This document shows, in pieces, positions 8,197 to 16,642 of a DNA stretch of 64,000 nucleotides. The first letter of the stretch is position 1, and every line of letters starts with the position of its first letter. Both the position numbers and the translations under genes were made by a program. Below the pieces are notes generated by a model that ran no database searches, had not been told where the DNA came from, and saw only the letters and a list, made by a program, of their open reading frames with translations. The stretch spans positions 5,196 to 69,195 of the forward strand of contig CAYLVY010000005.1 in NCBI GenBank assembly GCA_964387205.1, read 5' to 3'. The DNA comes from CAIVAT01 sp964387205 (GTDB lineage: Bacteria > Bacteroidota > Bacteroidia > Bacteroidales > FEN-979).

Positions 8197-9273
8197 ATGA
8201 AAGATGTTAGGGTCCTGGCCATCAATCCGGGTTCAACCTCCACCAAGATTGCGGTCTATCAGAATACTGAACCTATTCTTCTGAAGAATATCAAGCATAC
8301 AACCGAAGAACTTGCCCCTTTTGCCAGGATCACCGATCAGTTTGCTTTCAGGAAAGAGATCATCCTGCAGCAACTGAAAGAGGCAGATATCAATCTGTCA
8401 GATCTTCAGGCAGTCGTTGGAAGAGGAGGGTTGCTGAAACCAATCGCCTCCGGCATTTATAAAGTGAATGACCGGATGATGGAAGATCTCCGCAACAGTC
8501 CGCTGGGCGAACATGCGAGTAACCTCGGCGGATTGATCGCCTACGACCTTGCGTTATCCCTTCCCAATGCCACAGCCTATATTGTAGACCCCATCGTGGT
8601 GGATGAATTCGATGAAATCGCCCGGATCTCCGGTCACCCATTGCTGAAACGGATATCGATTTTCCATGCCCTTAATCAAAAAGCTGTAGCCCGGGAGTTT
8701 GCCCGATCGATCCACCGCAGGTATGAGGACCTTAACCTGATCGTGGCCCATCTGGGCGGCGGTATTACCATCGGAGCCCATCGAAAAGGGCGGGTTATCG
8801 ATGTTAACCAGGGACTCGACGGCGAAGGGCCGTTCAGCCCGGAACGAACCGGTACCCTCCCGGTTGGAGACCTGGTCAGGCTTTGTTTCAGTGGAAAATA
8901 CACCCTGAAAGAAGTTCAGAAAATGGTCAAAGGCGAAGGCGGGCTGGTGGCCTATCTCGGCACCAACAATGCTTACGATGTGGAGAAGATGGTGGATGAA
9001 GGCAATAAAGACGCAGAACTCATTTATCACGCCATGGCCTACCAGGTAGCAAAGTATATCGGGGAGATGTACACGGTGCTGAAGTGCGAGGTGGATGCCA
9101 TTCTGATCACCGGAGGGATCGCTTACGATAAAGGATTTGTAAGCTGGATACAGGAACGGGTTTACAAACTGGCCCCCATTCATGTCTATCCCGGCGAGGA
9201 CGAAATGAAAGCCCTTGCCATCAACGGGGTGATGGTTGTAAGGGGGGAACTGGAAGTAAAGGATTACAACTAA
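8197..9273 (+). CDS. buk: butyrate kinase
   Basis: Transfers phosphate from butyryl-phosphate to ADP, giving butyrate and ATP by substrate-level phosphorylation. 358 residues, normal for Buk and shorter than acetate kinase (about 400). Seen: N-terminal phosphate loop AINPGSTSTKIAVY, the ASKHA-fold glycine-rich loop HLGGGITIGAH, a DGEGPFSPERTGTLP block typical of butyrate kinases, and a C-terminal ITGGIAYDK loop. It ends the ptb-permease-buk operon and is followed 12 nt later by the end of the convergent elbB. Branched-chain fatty-acid kinase activity is a possible alternative. Confidence 0.93.
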   Translation: MKDVRVLAINPGSTSTKIAVYQNTEPILLKNIKHTTEELAPFARITDQFAFRKEIILQQLKEADINLSDLQAVVGRGGLLKPIASGIYKVNDRMMEDLRNSPLGEHASNLGGLIAYDLALSLPNATAYIVDPIVVDEFDEIARISGHPLLKRISIFHALNQKAVAREFARSIHRRYEDLNLIVAHLGGGITIGAHRKGRVIDVNQGLDGEGPFSPERTGTLPVGDLVRLCFSGKYTLKEVQKMVKGEGGLVAYLGTNNAYDVEKMVDEGNKDAELIYHAMAYQVAKYIGEMYTVLKCEVDAILITGGIAYDKGFVSWIQERVYKLAPIHVYPGEDEMKALAINGVMVVRGELEVKDYN

Positions 9274-9285
9274 AGGAGATTGTGC

Positions 9286-9936
9286 CTAGTTCATGGCCTC
9301 CATCATCCATTTCACCAGATTGGCAGTGCCGGAGTAAATTTCACTGATCGAGGCATCAAGCATATAACAGGGGGTTGTGAAGATTTTTTGGTCGTGATTG
9401 GCAATGACCTCTGCATGGTTCGTGGGTACAGATTTATTGCCGGAACGTTCAATGAACCCTCCGGATGCCGGGTCCTGACCGGTAGTCAGCGAAATCCCGG
9501 AAAAGAGCCGGGCGAGGATCACCGGTGCTATACACATGGCCCCGATGGGTTTTTTCGCTTTGTGCATGGCGAACACTGCATTCTCCACGTCCGGTTGTAC
9601 CGTGCAGTTGTCACCCGCCACTGCCCAGTTACACAGGTTTTTGGCAGCGCCGAAACCACCGGGAAATATCAATGCATCAAAAGCATCGGCCCTGAACTCT
9701 GATAAGGGACGGATCCCCCCCCTGGCGATTCTGGCGGATTCTGCCAGTACATTCCTTTCTTCTTTCGATTCAGCGCCGGTGTAATGGTTGATGACATGAT
9801 GCTGTGCCATGTCGGGTGCAAAACACTGATATCCCGCACCAGCCTGATCGATCGATAGCATGGTCAGCACAGCTTCGTGGATCTCGGCACCGTCATATAC
9901 GCCGCACCCGGCAAGAACAACTGCAAATTTCTTCAT
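9286..9936 (-). CDS. elbB: ElbB-type glyoxalase / DJ-1/PfpI-superfamily protein
   Basis: 216 residues from ATG 9936 (eight further residues are possible upstream, but the family begins at KKFAVVLAGCGVYDG). It belongs to the class I glutamine amidotransferase-like fold; the nucleophile elbow is the Cys in GAMCIAPVILA. FPGGFGAAKNLCNWA matches ElbB, described as an isoprenoid-biosynthesis-associated protein with weak glyoxalase activity. It stands alone on the minus strand between two plus-strand operons. A well-formed promoter lies just upstream. Its physiological role here is unknown. Confidence 0.88.
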   Translation of the reverse strand: MKKFAVVLAGCGVYDGAEIHEAVLTMLSIDQAGAGYQCFAPDMAQHHVINHYTGAESKEERNVLAESARIARGGIRPLSEFRADAFDALIFPGGFGAAKNLCNWAVAGDNCTVQPDVENAVFAMHKAKKPIGAMCIAPVILARLFSGISLTTGQDPASGGFIERSGNKSVPTNHAEVIANHDQKIFTTPCYMLDASISEIYSGTANLVKWMMEAMN

Positions 9937-9957
9937 ATTGTGGTTTTTATCCATTTG

Positions 9958-9989
9958 CAAAGTTAATTGAATTGGCGGTATAAAAAAAA
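9958..9989 (-). promoter_or_regulatory. elbB promoter
   Basis: On the minus strand TAACTTTG (9965 to 9958) matches the -7 consensus, and a TTTT tract (9989 to 9986) lies 20 nt upstream in the -33 position. The -7 box is about 21 nt before the elbB ATG. Confidence 0.5.
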
Positions 9990-10000
9990 CACGAAATAAT

Positions 10001-10008
10001 TACCTTTG
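10001..10008 (+). promoter_or_regulatory. -7 promoter element for the wbpEDB operon
   Basis: TACCTTTG matches TAnnTTTG and lies 39 nt before the wbpE ATG. No TTTG is present at the expected -33 position. Confidence 0.4.
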
Positions 10009-10047
10009 CCTGAAAATTCCTAAAACAACCAAACAAATACTGCAAGA

Positions 10048-11178
10048 ATGAAGAAAATTCAGATGGTCGACCTGAAGAGTCAATATCTTCGGCTCAAAGA
10101 CGACATTGACAAAGGTATTGGCGAGGTTATCGACTCCTGTGCCTTCATTAATGGACCGGCGGTCCATGCTTTTCAGAAAGAACTGGAGGGGTACCTCGGG
10201 GTTAAACATGTCGTTCCCTGTGCCAATGGGACCGATGCCCTTCAGGTTTCGATGATGGCGCTCGGACTTCAGCCCGGCGATGAAGTGATTACCGCCTCCT
10301 TCACCTTTATTGCCACTGCTGAGGTAATTGCCCTCCTTCGACTGACTCCGGTGCTGGTGGATGTGGATCCCGATACCTTCAATATTGACCCTGCGGCCAT
10401 TGAAAGGGCCATCACACCAAAGACCAAAGCCATCGTCCCTGTTCATCTTTTTGGACAGTCGGCACCAATGGAGGCTATCATGGATATCGCCCGGCGCCAT
10501 AACCTTTATGTGGTGGAGGATAATTGTCAGGCTATCGGCGCCGATTATATTTTTAGCGACGGGTCGCGTAAGAAAGCCGGTACCATTGGCCACATCGGTT
10601 GTACCTCTTTTTTCCCCAGCAAAAACCTGGGATGCTACGGCGATGGCGGGGCCATTTTTACCGACGATGATGACCTTGCCAGGCAAATGAGGATTGTCGT
10701 CAATCATGGAATGGTGGTACGGTACTACCACGATTTTGTCGGGGTCAACTCGCGTCTCGACAGCCTCCAGGCTGCCATCCTGAAAGCCAAATTACCCCGT
10801 CTGGACGAATTTGCCGCCAGGCGGCGCCAGGCAGCCGAATACTATGACAGGGCTTTTATTGGCCATCCCCGCCTGAAGATACCCTCACGCTACCCGGGAT
10901 CTGACCATGTGTTCCATCAATACACCCTTGTCTCCGATGGTGTCGACCGGAAAGCGCTCCTGGATCATCTTGGCGCCAGGGAAATACCCGCCATGATCTA
11001 TTACCCGGTTCCGCTGCATATGCAAAAAGCATACCTGGATCCGCGCTATAAGCCGGGAGATTTTCCGGTTACCGAACACCTGTGCGACCATGTCTTCTCT
11101 CTGCCCATGCATACCGAACTCGACGAGGAGCAGTTGCACTACATTACTCAAAGCGTTCTTGATTTTATCAATCAGTGA
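10048..11178 (+). CDS. wbpE: DegT/DnrJ/EryC1/StrS sugar aminotransferase, WbpE/WlbC-like
   Basis: 376-residue PLP-dependent sugar aminotransferase. The PLP lysine is in TSFFPSKNLGCYGDGG (around residue 194), and CANGTDALQVSMMALGL is the cofactor-phosphate region. The general family covers many nucleotide-sugar aminotransferases. The specific call rests on its two neighbours, which match WbpD and WbpB closely, so the expected reaction is transamination of UDP-3-keto-GlcNAc uronic acid to UDP-GlcNAc3NA at the expense of glutamate. The next start follows after 1 nt. It acts in the cytosol, supplying a sugar for surface polysaccharide. Confidence 0.85.
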   Translation: MKKIQMVDLKSQYLRLKDDIDKGIGEVIDSCAFINGPAVHAFQKELEGYLGVKHVVPCANGTDALQVSMMALGLQPGDEVITASFTFIATAEVIALLRLTPVLVDVDPDTFNIDPAAIERAITPKTKAIVPVHLFGQSAPMEAIMDIARRHNLYVVEDNCQAIGADYIFSDGSRKKAGTIGHIGCTSFFPSKNLGCYGDGGAIFTDDDDLARQMRIVVNHGMVVRYYHDFVGVNSRLDSLQAAILKAKLPRLDEFAARRRQAAEYYDRAFIGHPRLKIPSRYPGSDHVFHQYTLVSDGVDRKALLDHLGAREIPAMIYYPVPLHMQKAYLDPRYKPGDFPVTEHLCDHVFSLPMHTELDEEQLHYITQSVLDFINQ

Positions 11179-11179
11179 G

Positions 11180-11764
11180 ATGGAAAAGGATTATTTCGCC
11201 CATGAATCCGCATTTATTGATGAGGGTTGCCATATCGGCAAAGAGACCAAAATATGGCATTTTTCCCATATCATGAATAACTGCCGGATCGGAGAACATT
11301 GTAATATTGGTCAGAATGTGGTGGTTTCACCGGGCGTGGTGCTGGGCCATAATGTCAAGGTACAGAATAACGTATCCATTTATACGGGTGTTATCTGTGA
11401 AGATGATGTTTTCCTTGGTCCCTCCATGGTCTTTACCAATGTGATCAATCCGAGGAGTCATATCCTCCGGCGCGATCAGTACCAGCAAACCATGGTGCGG
11501 AGAGGGGCTTCCATAGGGGCGAATGCTACCATCGTATGCGGAAATGAAATCGGCGAATTTGCATTTATCGGCGCCGGGGCAGTGATTACCCGTGATGTGC
11601 CGGCTTACGCCCTTGTAGTGGGGAACCCGGGTCGTCAGGTTGGTTGGATGAGTGAATATGGTCATCGTTTGCATTTTAATGAAGAGGGTGTGGCCATCTG
11701 CCCGGAAAGTAATGAAAAGTACCGGCTGATTTCCGGTAATACTGTGAAAAAGGAAACAAAATGA
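11180..11764 (+). CDS. wbpD: UDP-2-acetamido-3-amino-uronate N-acetyltransferase WbpD-like
   Basis: 194 residues from ATG 11180, 1 nt after the wbpE stop; a longer frame from 11090 would lie inside wbpE. Left-handed beta-helix acyltransferase: hexapeptide repeats run through IGEHCNIGQNVVVSPGVVLG and IGANATIVCGNEIGEFAFIG. The segment GPSMVFTNVINPRS and the C-terminal GWMSEYG match Pseudomonas WbpD as I remember it. It should acetylate the 3-amino group made by WbpE. It overlaps the next start by ATGA (11761-11764), consistent with translational coupling. Confidence 0.9.
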   Translation: MEKDYFAHESAFIDEGCHIGKETKIWHFSHIMNNCRIGEHCNIGQNVVVSPGVVLGHNVKVQNNVSIYTGVICEDDVFLGPSMVFTNVINPRSHILRRDQYQQTMVRRGASIGANATIVCGNEIGEFAFIGAGAVITRDVPAYALVVGNPGRQVGWMSEYGHRLHFNEEGVAICPESNEKYRLISGNTVKKETK

Positions 11765-12750
11765 ACCTTAAGCCCAGACCATTGAACTTCGCACTCGTGG
11801 GTGCTGCAGGATATATAGCCCCGCGGCATATGAAGGCGATCCGTGATACAGGCAACATGCTGACCTGTGCCTTGGATCCATACGACGGTGTTGGTCTCAT
11901 TGATACCTATTTCCCGGAAGCCGATTTTTTTATCGAGCCGGAAAGGTTCGACCGTCATCTCGACAAACTCCGCCGCATGGCCCATAACAAAAGCCGTTAT
12001 GAAACCATGAAGGTCGATTATGTTTCCATCTGCTCCCCAAATTACATGCACGATTCGCATATCCGCCTTGCCCTCAGGAATGAAGCTCATGCGATCTGTG
12101 AAAAGCCCATCGTCCTGAACCCCTGGAACCTCGATGCCCTTTTTGAAATTCAAAAGGAGACCGGGCGGAATGTCTTCACCGTGTTGCAGCTTCGTCTGCA
12201 TCCATCCATCATTGCCCTCAGGGAGGAAGTCGTCGCTGGCGGAACGGATAAGGTGTACGATATCGACCTCACCTATATCACTTCGAGGGGTAAATGGTAT
12301 TTCAGGTCCTGGAAAGGAAACAAGGAAAAATCGGGGGGTATTGCCACCAATATCGGGGTGCATTTCTTCGATATGCTGACCTGGATCTTCGGCCCGGTGA
12401 CGGACAACCACGTCCATGTTCTGCAAAACGATAAAGCAGGGGGATTCCTGAATCTAAAACAAGCCAGGATACGATGGTTCCTGAGTATCGATTATCATGA
12501 TATCCCTGAACCCGTGAAACTTGCCGGAAAACGCACCTACCGGATGTTGTCCATCAATGGGAAAGAGGTAGAGTTCAGCGACGGGTTTGCGGATCTTCAT
12601 ACCGATGTGTACCGCGATATTCTTGCCGGCAACGGTTTCGGCCTGAAAGATACCCGTCAGAGCATCAATGTCGTCTATCAGATCCGGAATTCGATTCCGG
12701 TTGGATTGCAGGGTGATTATCACCCGCTGCTCTCTGCCATACGAAAGTAG
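11761..12750 (+). CDS. wbpB: Gfo/Idh/MocA oxidoreductase, UDP-N-acetylglucosaminuronate 3-dehydrogenase WbpB-like
   Basis: 329 residues. N-terminal Rossmann segment NFALVGAAGYIAPRHMKAI, then SICSPNYMHDSHI, the catalytic-lysine motif ICEKPIVL, LTYITSRGKWYFRSWKGN, and ATNIGVHFFDML, all characteristic of WbpB/WlbA rather than a generic Gfo/Idh protein. It oxidises C3 of UDP-GlcNAcA using NAD, providing the substrate for WbpE; in the known pathway NAD is recycled with 2-oxoglutarate. The pathway also needs a UDP-GlcNAc 6-dehydrogenase (wbpA) and, for the mannose form, an epimerase (wbpI); neither is in this window. Confidence 0.9.
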   Translation: MNLKPRPLNFALVGAAGYIAPRHMKAIRDTGNMLTCALDPYDGVGLIDTYFPEADFFIEPERFDRHLDKLRRMAHNKSRYETMKVDYVSICSPNYMHDSHIRLALRNEAHAICEKPIVLNPWNLDALFEIQKETGRNVFTVLQLRLHPSIIALREEVVAGGTDKVYDIDLTYITSRGKWYFRSWKGNKEKSGGIATNIGVHFFDMLTWIFGPVTDNHVHVLQNDKAGGFLNLKQARIRWFLSIDYHDIPEPVKLAGKRTYRMLSINGKEVEFSDGFADLHTDVYRDILAGNGFGLKDTRQSINVVYQIRNSIPVGLQGDYHPLLSAIRK

Positions 12751-12813
12751 GCCCGGCCTTTCCGAACTTCGATTTTTGTATTATCTTAGCCGTTTGAATC
12801 ATCTCATATACCT

Positions 12814-13839
12814 ATGAAAATATTGGTTACCGGCGGGACAGGTTATATCGGATCCCACACAGTTGTCGAATTGCAGGAAAAAGGCTATGTAGTAGTGATC
12901 GTGGATAATTTATCCAACTCCACTGCCGAAGTCGTGGATAATATTGCCAGGATTACCGGTATCCTTCCGTTGTTTGAAAAGTTTGACCTGACTGATGCAG
13001 AAGCCACCGCCGGTTTTTTTGCCAGGCATTCGGATATCCGTGCCATCATCCATTTCGCAGCCTTCAAAGCAGTTGGCGAGTCGGTGGAACAGCCATTGAA
13101 ATACTATCACAACAACCTGGTTTCGCTGATCAATATCCTTCAGGGAATGATCACCCACCAGATCCCCGATATTGTATTTTCCTCTTCATGTACGGTATAT
13201 GGCCAACCTGATGAATTGCCGGCAAAGGAGACCACACCGGTTCAAAAAGCGGTATCGCCCTATGGTAATACTAAGCAGATATCGGAAGAGATCATCAGCG
13301 ATGCGGCTGGCATCAATCCGCTGAGGGCTATCCTGCTCCGCTACTTTAATCCCATCGGAGCCCATGAAAGCGCCATTATCGGCGAATTACCCCTTGGCGT
13401 GCCCAACTGCCTCATGCCCTATATCACTCAGACCGCAATCGGCATCCGGCCGTTTCTCCGGGTGTGGGGCAATGATTATAATACACCGGATGGCACTGCC
13501 ATCCGTGATTACATCCACGTGGTCGACCTGGCCAAAGCCCATGTGGTGGCCGTGGACCGCATGATCGAAAACAAGATGAAGAAAAACGTGGAGATATTCA
13601 ACCTTGGAACCGGTAACGGATTTTCCGTTCTCGAGGTGATCCAGTCCTTTGAAAGGGCAACCGGACAAAAGTTGAATTATCAGATCCGCGAAAGGCGTCC
13701 GGGTGATATTGAGCAGGTTTGGGCCGACACCACTTTTGCCAATCAGGAACTGGGGTGGAAAGCAGAGAAATCGCTCGACGAGATGACCGGTTCCGCGTGG
13801 CGATGGGAAAAGGTGCTGAAAATGAAAAATCCGAAATGA
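12814..13839 (+). CDS. galE: UDP-glucose 4-epimerase
   Basis: 341 residues, normal for GalE. Extended short-chain dehydrogenase with the NAD-binding motif GGTGYIGSHT at residues 7-16, SSSCTVYG and a YGNTK catalytic motif (here SPYGNTK with Tyr and Lys four apart), and LRYFNPIGAH. It interconverts UDP-glucose and UDP-galactose (and possibly the N-acetyl forms) for surface glycans. It follows wbpB after 63 nt and precedes rfbB by 30 nt on the same strand, so it likely belongs to the surface-sugar group. Confidence 0.93.
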   Translation: MKILVTGGTGYIGSHTVVELQEKGYVVVIVDNLSNSTAEVVDNIARITGILPLFEKFDLTDAEATAGFFARHSDIRAIIHFAAFKAVGESVEQPLKYYHNNLVSLINILQGMITHQIPDIVFSSSCTVYGQPDELPAKETTPVQKAVSPYGNTKQISEEIISDAAGINPLRAILLRYFNPIGAHESAIIGELPLGVPNCLMPYITQTAIGIRPFLRVWGNDYNTPDGTAIRDYIHVVDLAKAHVVAVDRMIENKMKKNVEIFNLGTGNGFSVLEVIQSFERATGQKLNYQIRERRPGDIEQVWADTTFANQELGWKAEKSLDEMTGSAWRWEKVLKMKNPK

Positions 13840-13869
13840 AAAAAGAATAAACCGGTAAAAAAATTTTCT

Positions 13870-14919
13870 ATGAAAACCATTTTAATCACAGGCGGAGCGG
13901 GATTCATCGGGTCGCATGTTGTCCGGCGGTTCGTTAACCGTTATCCCGGATATCATATTATCAATCTGGATAACCTGACCTATGCCGGTAATCTGGCCAA
14001 CCTGAAAGACCTCGAAGGCTCCCCGAATTATGAATTTATCCGTGCCGATATCACCGATGCTGCCGGGATCAATGAAATATTTCGCCGGTACCGCTTCGAC
14101 GGTGTGATCCACCTGGCAGCCGAATCCCATGTTGACCGGTCCATCAGCAGCCCCATGGAATTCATTTACACCAATATTATCGGAACGGTGAACCTGCTGA
14201 ACGCGGCAAGGCAAATCTGGGAAAATCCTGGAGGCAGGAGGTTCTATCATATTTCCACTGATGAAGTCTATGGCTCCCTTGGCGAAACGGGTTTTTTTCA
14301 GGAGACAACCGCCTATGACCCTCGCAGCCCCTATTCTGCCTCCAAGGCCAGTTCAGACCACCTGGTGAGGGCCTATTTCCATACCTATAAACTTCCGGTC
14401 GTATTGTCGAATTGTTCGAACAATTACGGCCCATATCAATTTCCGGAAAAACTTATACCACTATCTATCAATAATATAAGAAACAGCAAGCCAATCCCTG
14501 TGTACGGTAAGGGAGAGAATATCCGCGACTGGCTTTATGTGGAAGACCATGCTTCAGCTATCGACCTGATATTCCATGAAGCCGGGCTTGGAGAAACCTA
14601 TAATATCGGCGGGCACAACGAATGGAAGAATATTGACCTGATCAGACTATTGTGCCGGATCATGGACCAAAAACTGAACCGTAAGGAGGGAACCTCGGAG
14701 CAGCTCATCACTTACGTGAAGGACCGGGCAGGGCATGACCTGCGTTATGCTATCGACTCAGGGAAGATCCAACGGGACCTTGGTTGGAAACCGACCCTGC
14801 AGTTTGAGGAGGGGCTTGAAAAAACGGTGGACTGGTATCTCGCCAATGAAGAGTGGATGAACAACATCACATCTGGCGATTACCAGCATTACTACGAAGA
14901 TCAGTACGCGAAAAGATAG
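13870..14919 (+). CDS. rfbB: dTDP-glucose 4,6-dehydratase
   Basis: 349 residues. NAD motif GGAGFIGSHV, HLAAESHVDRSI, the dehydratase signature STDEVYGSLG with its Asp-Glu pair, the catalytic SPYSASKASSDH segment, and NCSNNYGPYQFPEKLIPL. It makes dTDP-4-keto-6-deoxyglucose, the entry to rhamnose and other deoxysugars. The companion genes rfbA, rfbC and rfbD are not visible here. It is the last gene of the plus-strand sugar group; its stop lies 2 nt from the end of the convergent fabD. Confidence 0.95.
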   Translation: MKTILITGGAGFIGSHVVRRFVNRYPGYHIINLDNLTYAGNLANLKDLEGSPNYEFIRADITDAAGINEIFRRYRFDGVIHLAAESHVDRSISSPMEFIYTNIIGTVNLLNAARQIWENPGGRRFYHISTDEVYGSLGETGFFQETTAYDPRSPYSASKASSDHLVRAYFHTYKLPVVLSNCSNNYGPYQFPEKLIPLSINNIRNSKPIPVYGKGENIRDWLYVEDHASAIDLIFHEAGLGETYNIGGHNEWKNIDLIRLLCRIMDQKLNRKEGTSEQLITYVKDRAGHDLRYAIDSGKIQRDLGWKPTLQFEEGLEKTVDWYLANEEWMNNITSGDYQHYYEDQYAKR

Positions 14920-14936
14920 TGTCAGCCGCCTGACAC
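14919..14936. terminator. hairpin across the convergent rfbB/fabD stops
   Basis: GTGTCAG at 14919-14925 and CTGACAC at 14930-14936 form a 7-bp perfect stem with a CCGC loop, placed exactly where the two genes end tail-to-tail. There is no T tract, so it may be a weak bidirectional terminator or an mRNA 3'-end stabiliser, not a classical intrinsic terminator. Confidence 0.4.
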
Positions 14937-15809
14937 GGATACTTCACCGGCTATTTTCCGGATCAAACCCTGCAGGACTTCACCGGGCCCCAATTCGATA
15001 AAATTTCCGGCTCCGTCAGCAACCATATTTTGGACGATCTGTGTCCATAACACTGGCGCGGTCAGTTGCGCCACCAGGTTTTCCCTTATGGTAGCCGGAT
15101 CGGTGACCCGTTGTGCAGTTGCATTCTGATACACCGGACAGATGGGGGTATTTACCACGGTTTTTTCGATGGCTTCGGCAAGTTCTACCCTGGCAGGCTC
15201 CATCAGCGGGGAGTGGAAAGCTCCTCCGACCTTTAGCGGAAGGGCCCTGCGGGCACCGGCGCTCTTCATCATGGCACATGCTTTGTCGATTCCGGAGATA
15301 CTGCCTGAAATGACGAGTTGCCCGGGACTGTTATAGTTGGCAGGAACCACAATTTCGTCTTCAATACACCGGCATATCTCCTCTGCTTTGACATCGTCCA
15401 GGCCGAGGATGGCGGCCATGGTGGAAGGTTCGGCTTCACAGGCTTTCTGCATCGCCGTTGCTCTTGCGGCTACCAATTTCAGTCCGTCTTCGAAAGAGAT
15501 CGCCTTAGCGGCTGTCAGGGCTGAGAATTCTCCAAGGGAGTGTCCCGCAACCATATCAGGCCGGAAGGCCTCGCCCATGGTGGCTGCCAAGATCACCGAG
15601 TGCAGGAAGATGGCCGGCTGCGTTACCCTGGTCTGCCTCAGGTCTTCATCCGTTCCGGCAAACATCAGGTCGGTTATTCTGAAACCTAAGATTTCATTCG
15701 CCTTTTCAAACATCTCTTTCGCCAGTGCGGAGTTCTCATATAGCTCTTTACCCATACCGACAAACTGGGCACCCTGCCCCGGAAAGACATATGCTGTTAA
15801 CATATTCAT
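14922..15809 (-). CDS. fabD: malonyl-CoA:ACP transacylase
   Basis: Loads malonyl groups onto acyl carrier protein for fatty-acid elongation. 295 residues, normal length. Seen: YVFPGQGAQFVGMG near the start, the active-site serine in GHSLGEFSAL (about residue 91), and GGAFHSPLM carrying the catalytic His. The start could be Met1 or Met3. It follows the Bax-inhibitor gene on the minus strand after 39 nt. No other fatty-acid synthesis gene is adjacent. Confidence 0.95.
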   Translation of the reverse strand: MNMLTAYVFPGQGAQFVGMGKELYENSALAKEMFEKANEILGFRITDLMFAGTDEDLRQTRVTQPAIFLHSVILAATMGEAFRPDMVAGHSLGEFSALTAAKAISFEDGLKLVAARATAMQKACEAEPSTMAAILGLDDVKAEEICRCIEDEIVVPANYNSPGQLVISGSISGIDKACAMMKSAGARRALPLKVGGAFHSPLMEPARVELAEAIEKTVVNTPICPVYQNATAQRVTDPATIRENLVAQLTAPVLWTQIVQNMVADGAGNFIELGPGEVLQGLIRKIAGEVSVSGG

Positions 15810-15848
15810 TCTAAATTGTTTACTTTTAATTTATGAATTGAAATCCCT

Positions 15849-16586
15849 TTACTTCCTGTCTCCTAAAAACCTTAGAAGGAAAATAAAGAGATTGATAAAG
15901 TCCAGATAAAGGGTCATAGCGCCCATGATACTCAGTTTACGGGCGTTGTCTTCACCGAATTCACCGGCCCCGGCCGACATCTTTTTCAGTCGTTGTACAT
16001 CATAGGCTGTCAATCCCGTGAAAATGAGCACTCCGATGATACTGATGATATAATCCATGGTACTGCTCTGAAGAAACATATTCACGAGCATGGCAACCAC
16101 CAGACCGATCAAACCCATGAACATGATCGCTCCGAACTTTGTCAGATCTGTCTTGGTTGTATAACCTGTGATGGCCATCACGCCAAACATTATGGCGGTC
16201 ACTATGAATGTTTTAAAGACCGAAGCCGAGGTATAAACCAGCAAAATAAAGCTCAGGCTCATTCCCATCAGTACGGAAAAAGTGACAAAGAGCAATGTCA
16301 GAACGGCAGGCGATAACCGTTGAAATCCGAATGACATCAGCAGCACGAATCCGATGGGTGCAAGGGTCACGACCCAGCCCAGAACGGTTAGGCCGCCGGA
16401 GGTGGTATTGATGAGGGACATGATCAGTGATGGCGTATTGGCGAACCACCACGCCGTAAGGGCGGTCAGGAGCATGGCGAGGGTCATCCAGCTGAAAACC
16501 TGTCGCATAAATGCCCGGGAGGCAGATACATCAATGGTTCCCTCCCCGGCAGAAAAATAGCGGTTATTATTGTTTTGGTCAAACAT
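15849..16586 (-). CDS. Bax inhibitor-1/YccA family integral membrane protein
   Basis: 245 residues with about seven hydrophobic segments. The N-terminus contains RAFMRQVFSWMTLAMLLTAL, and the later segments include SFGFQRLSPAV and ALTAYDVQRLKKM, the last being a typical BI-1 motif. The family (YbhL/YccA, UPF0005) forms pH-sensitive channels or modulates membrane proteases such as FtsH in E. coli. It precedes fabD and follows folE on the minus strand. A Shine-Dalgarno-like AAGGAG lies ahead of its start. Confidence 0.88.
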   Translation of the reverse strand: MFDQNNNNRYFSAGEGTIDVSASRAFMRQVFSWMTLAMLLTALTAWWFANTPSLIMSLINTTSGGLTVLGWVVTLAPIGFVLLMSFGFQRLSPAVLTLLFVTFSVLMGMSLSFILLVYTSASVFKTFIVTAIMFGVMAITGYTTKTDLTKFGAIMFMGLIGLVVAMLVNMFLQSSTMDYIISIIGVLIFTGLTAYDVQRLKKMSAGAGEFGEDNARKLSIMGAMTLYLDFINLFIFLLRFLGDRK

Positions 16587-16594
16587 AGTTTTAT

Positions 16595-16600
16595 CTCCTT
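16595..16600 (-). promoter_or_regulatory. Shine-Dalgarno-like site of the Bax-inhibitor gene
   Basis: The minus strand reads AAGGAG 8 nt before the ATG at 16586, an unusually good ribosome-binding match for this phylum. Confidence 0.45.
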
Positions 16601-16642
16601 ATATTGATTGGTTAGATTACAATTATCATAATATATTAAAAA

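Noticed and set aside
9280..9702. Open frames antisense to elbB, and many others antisense to real genes
   Set aside because: They mirror the codon pattern of well-supported genes and show no recognisable protein features.
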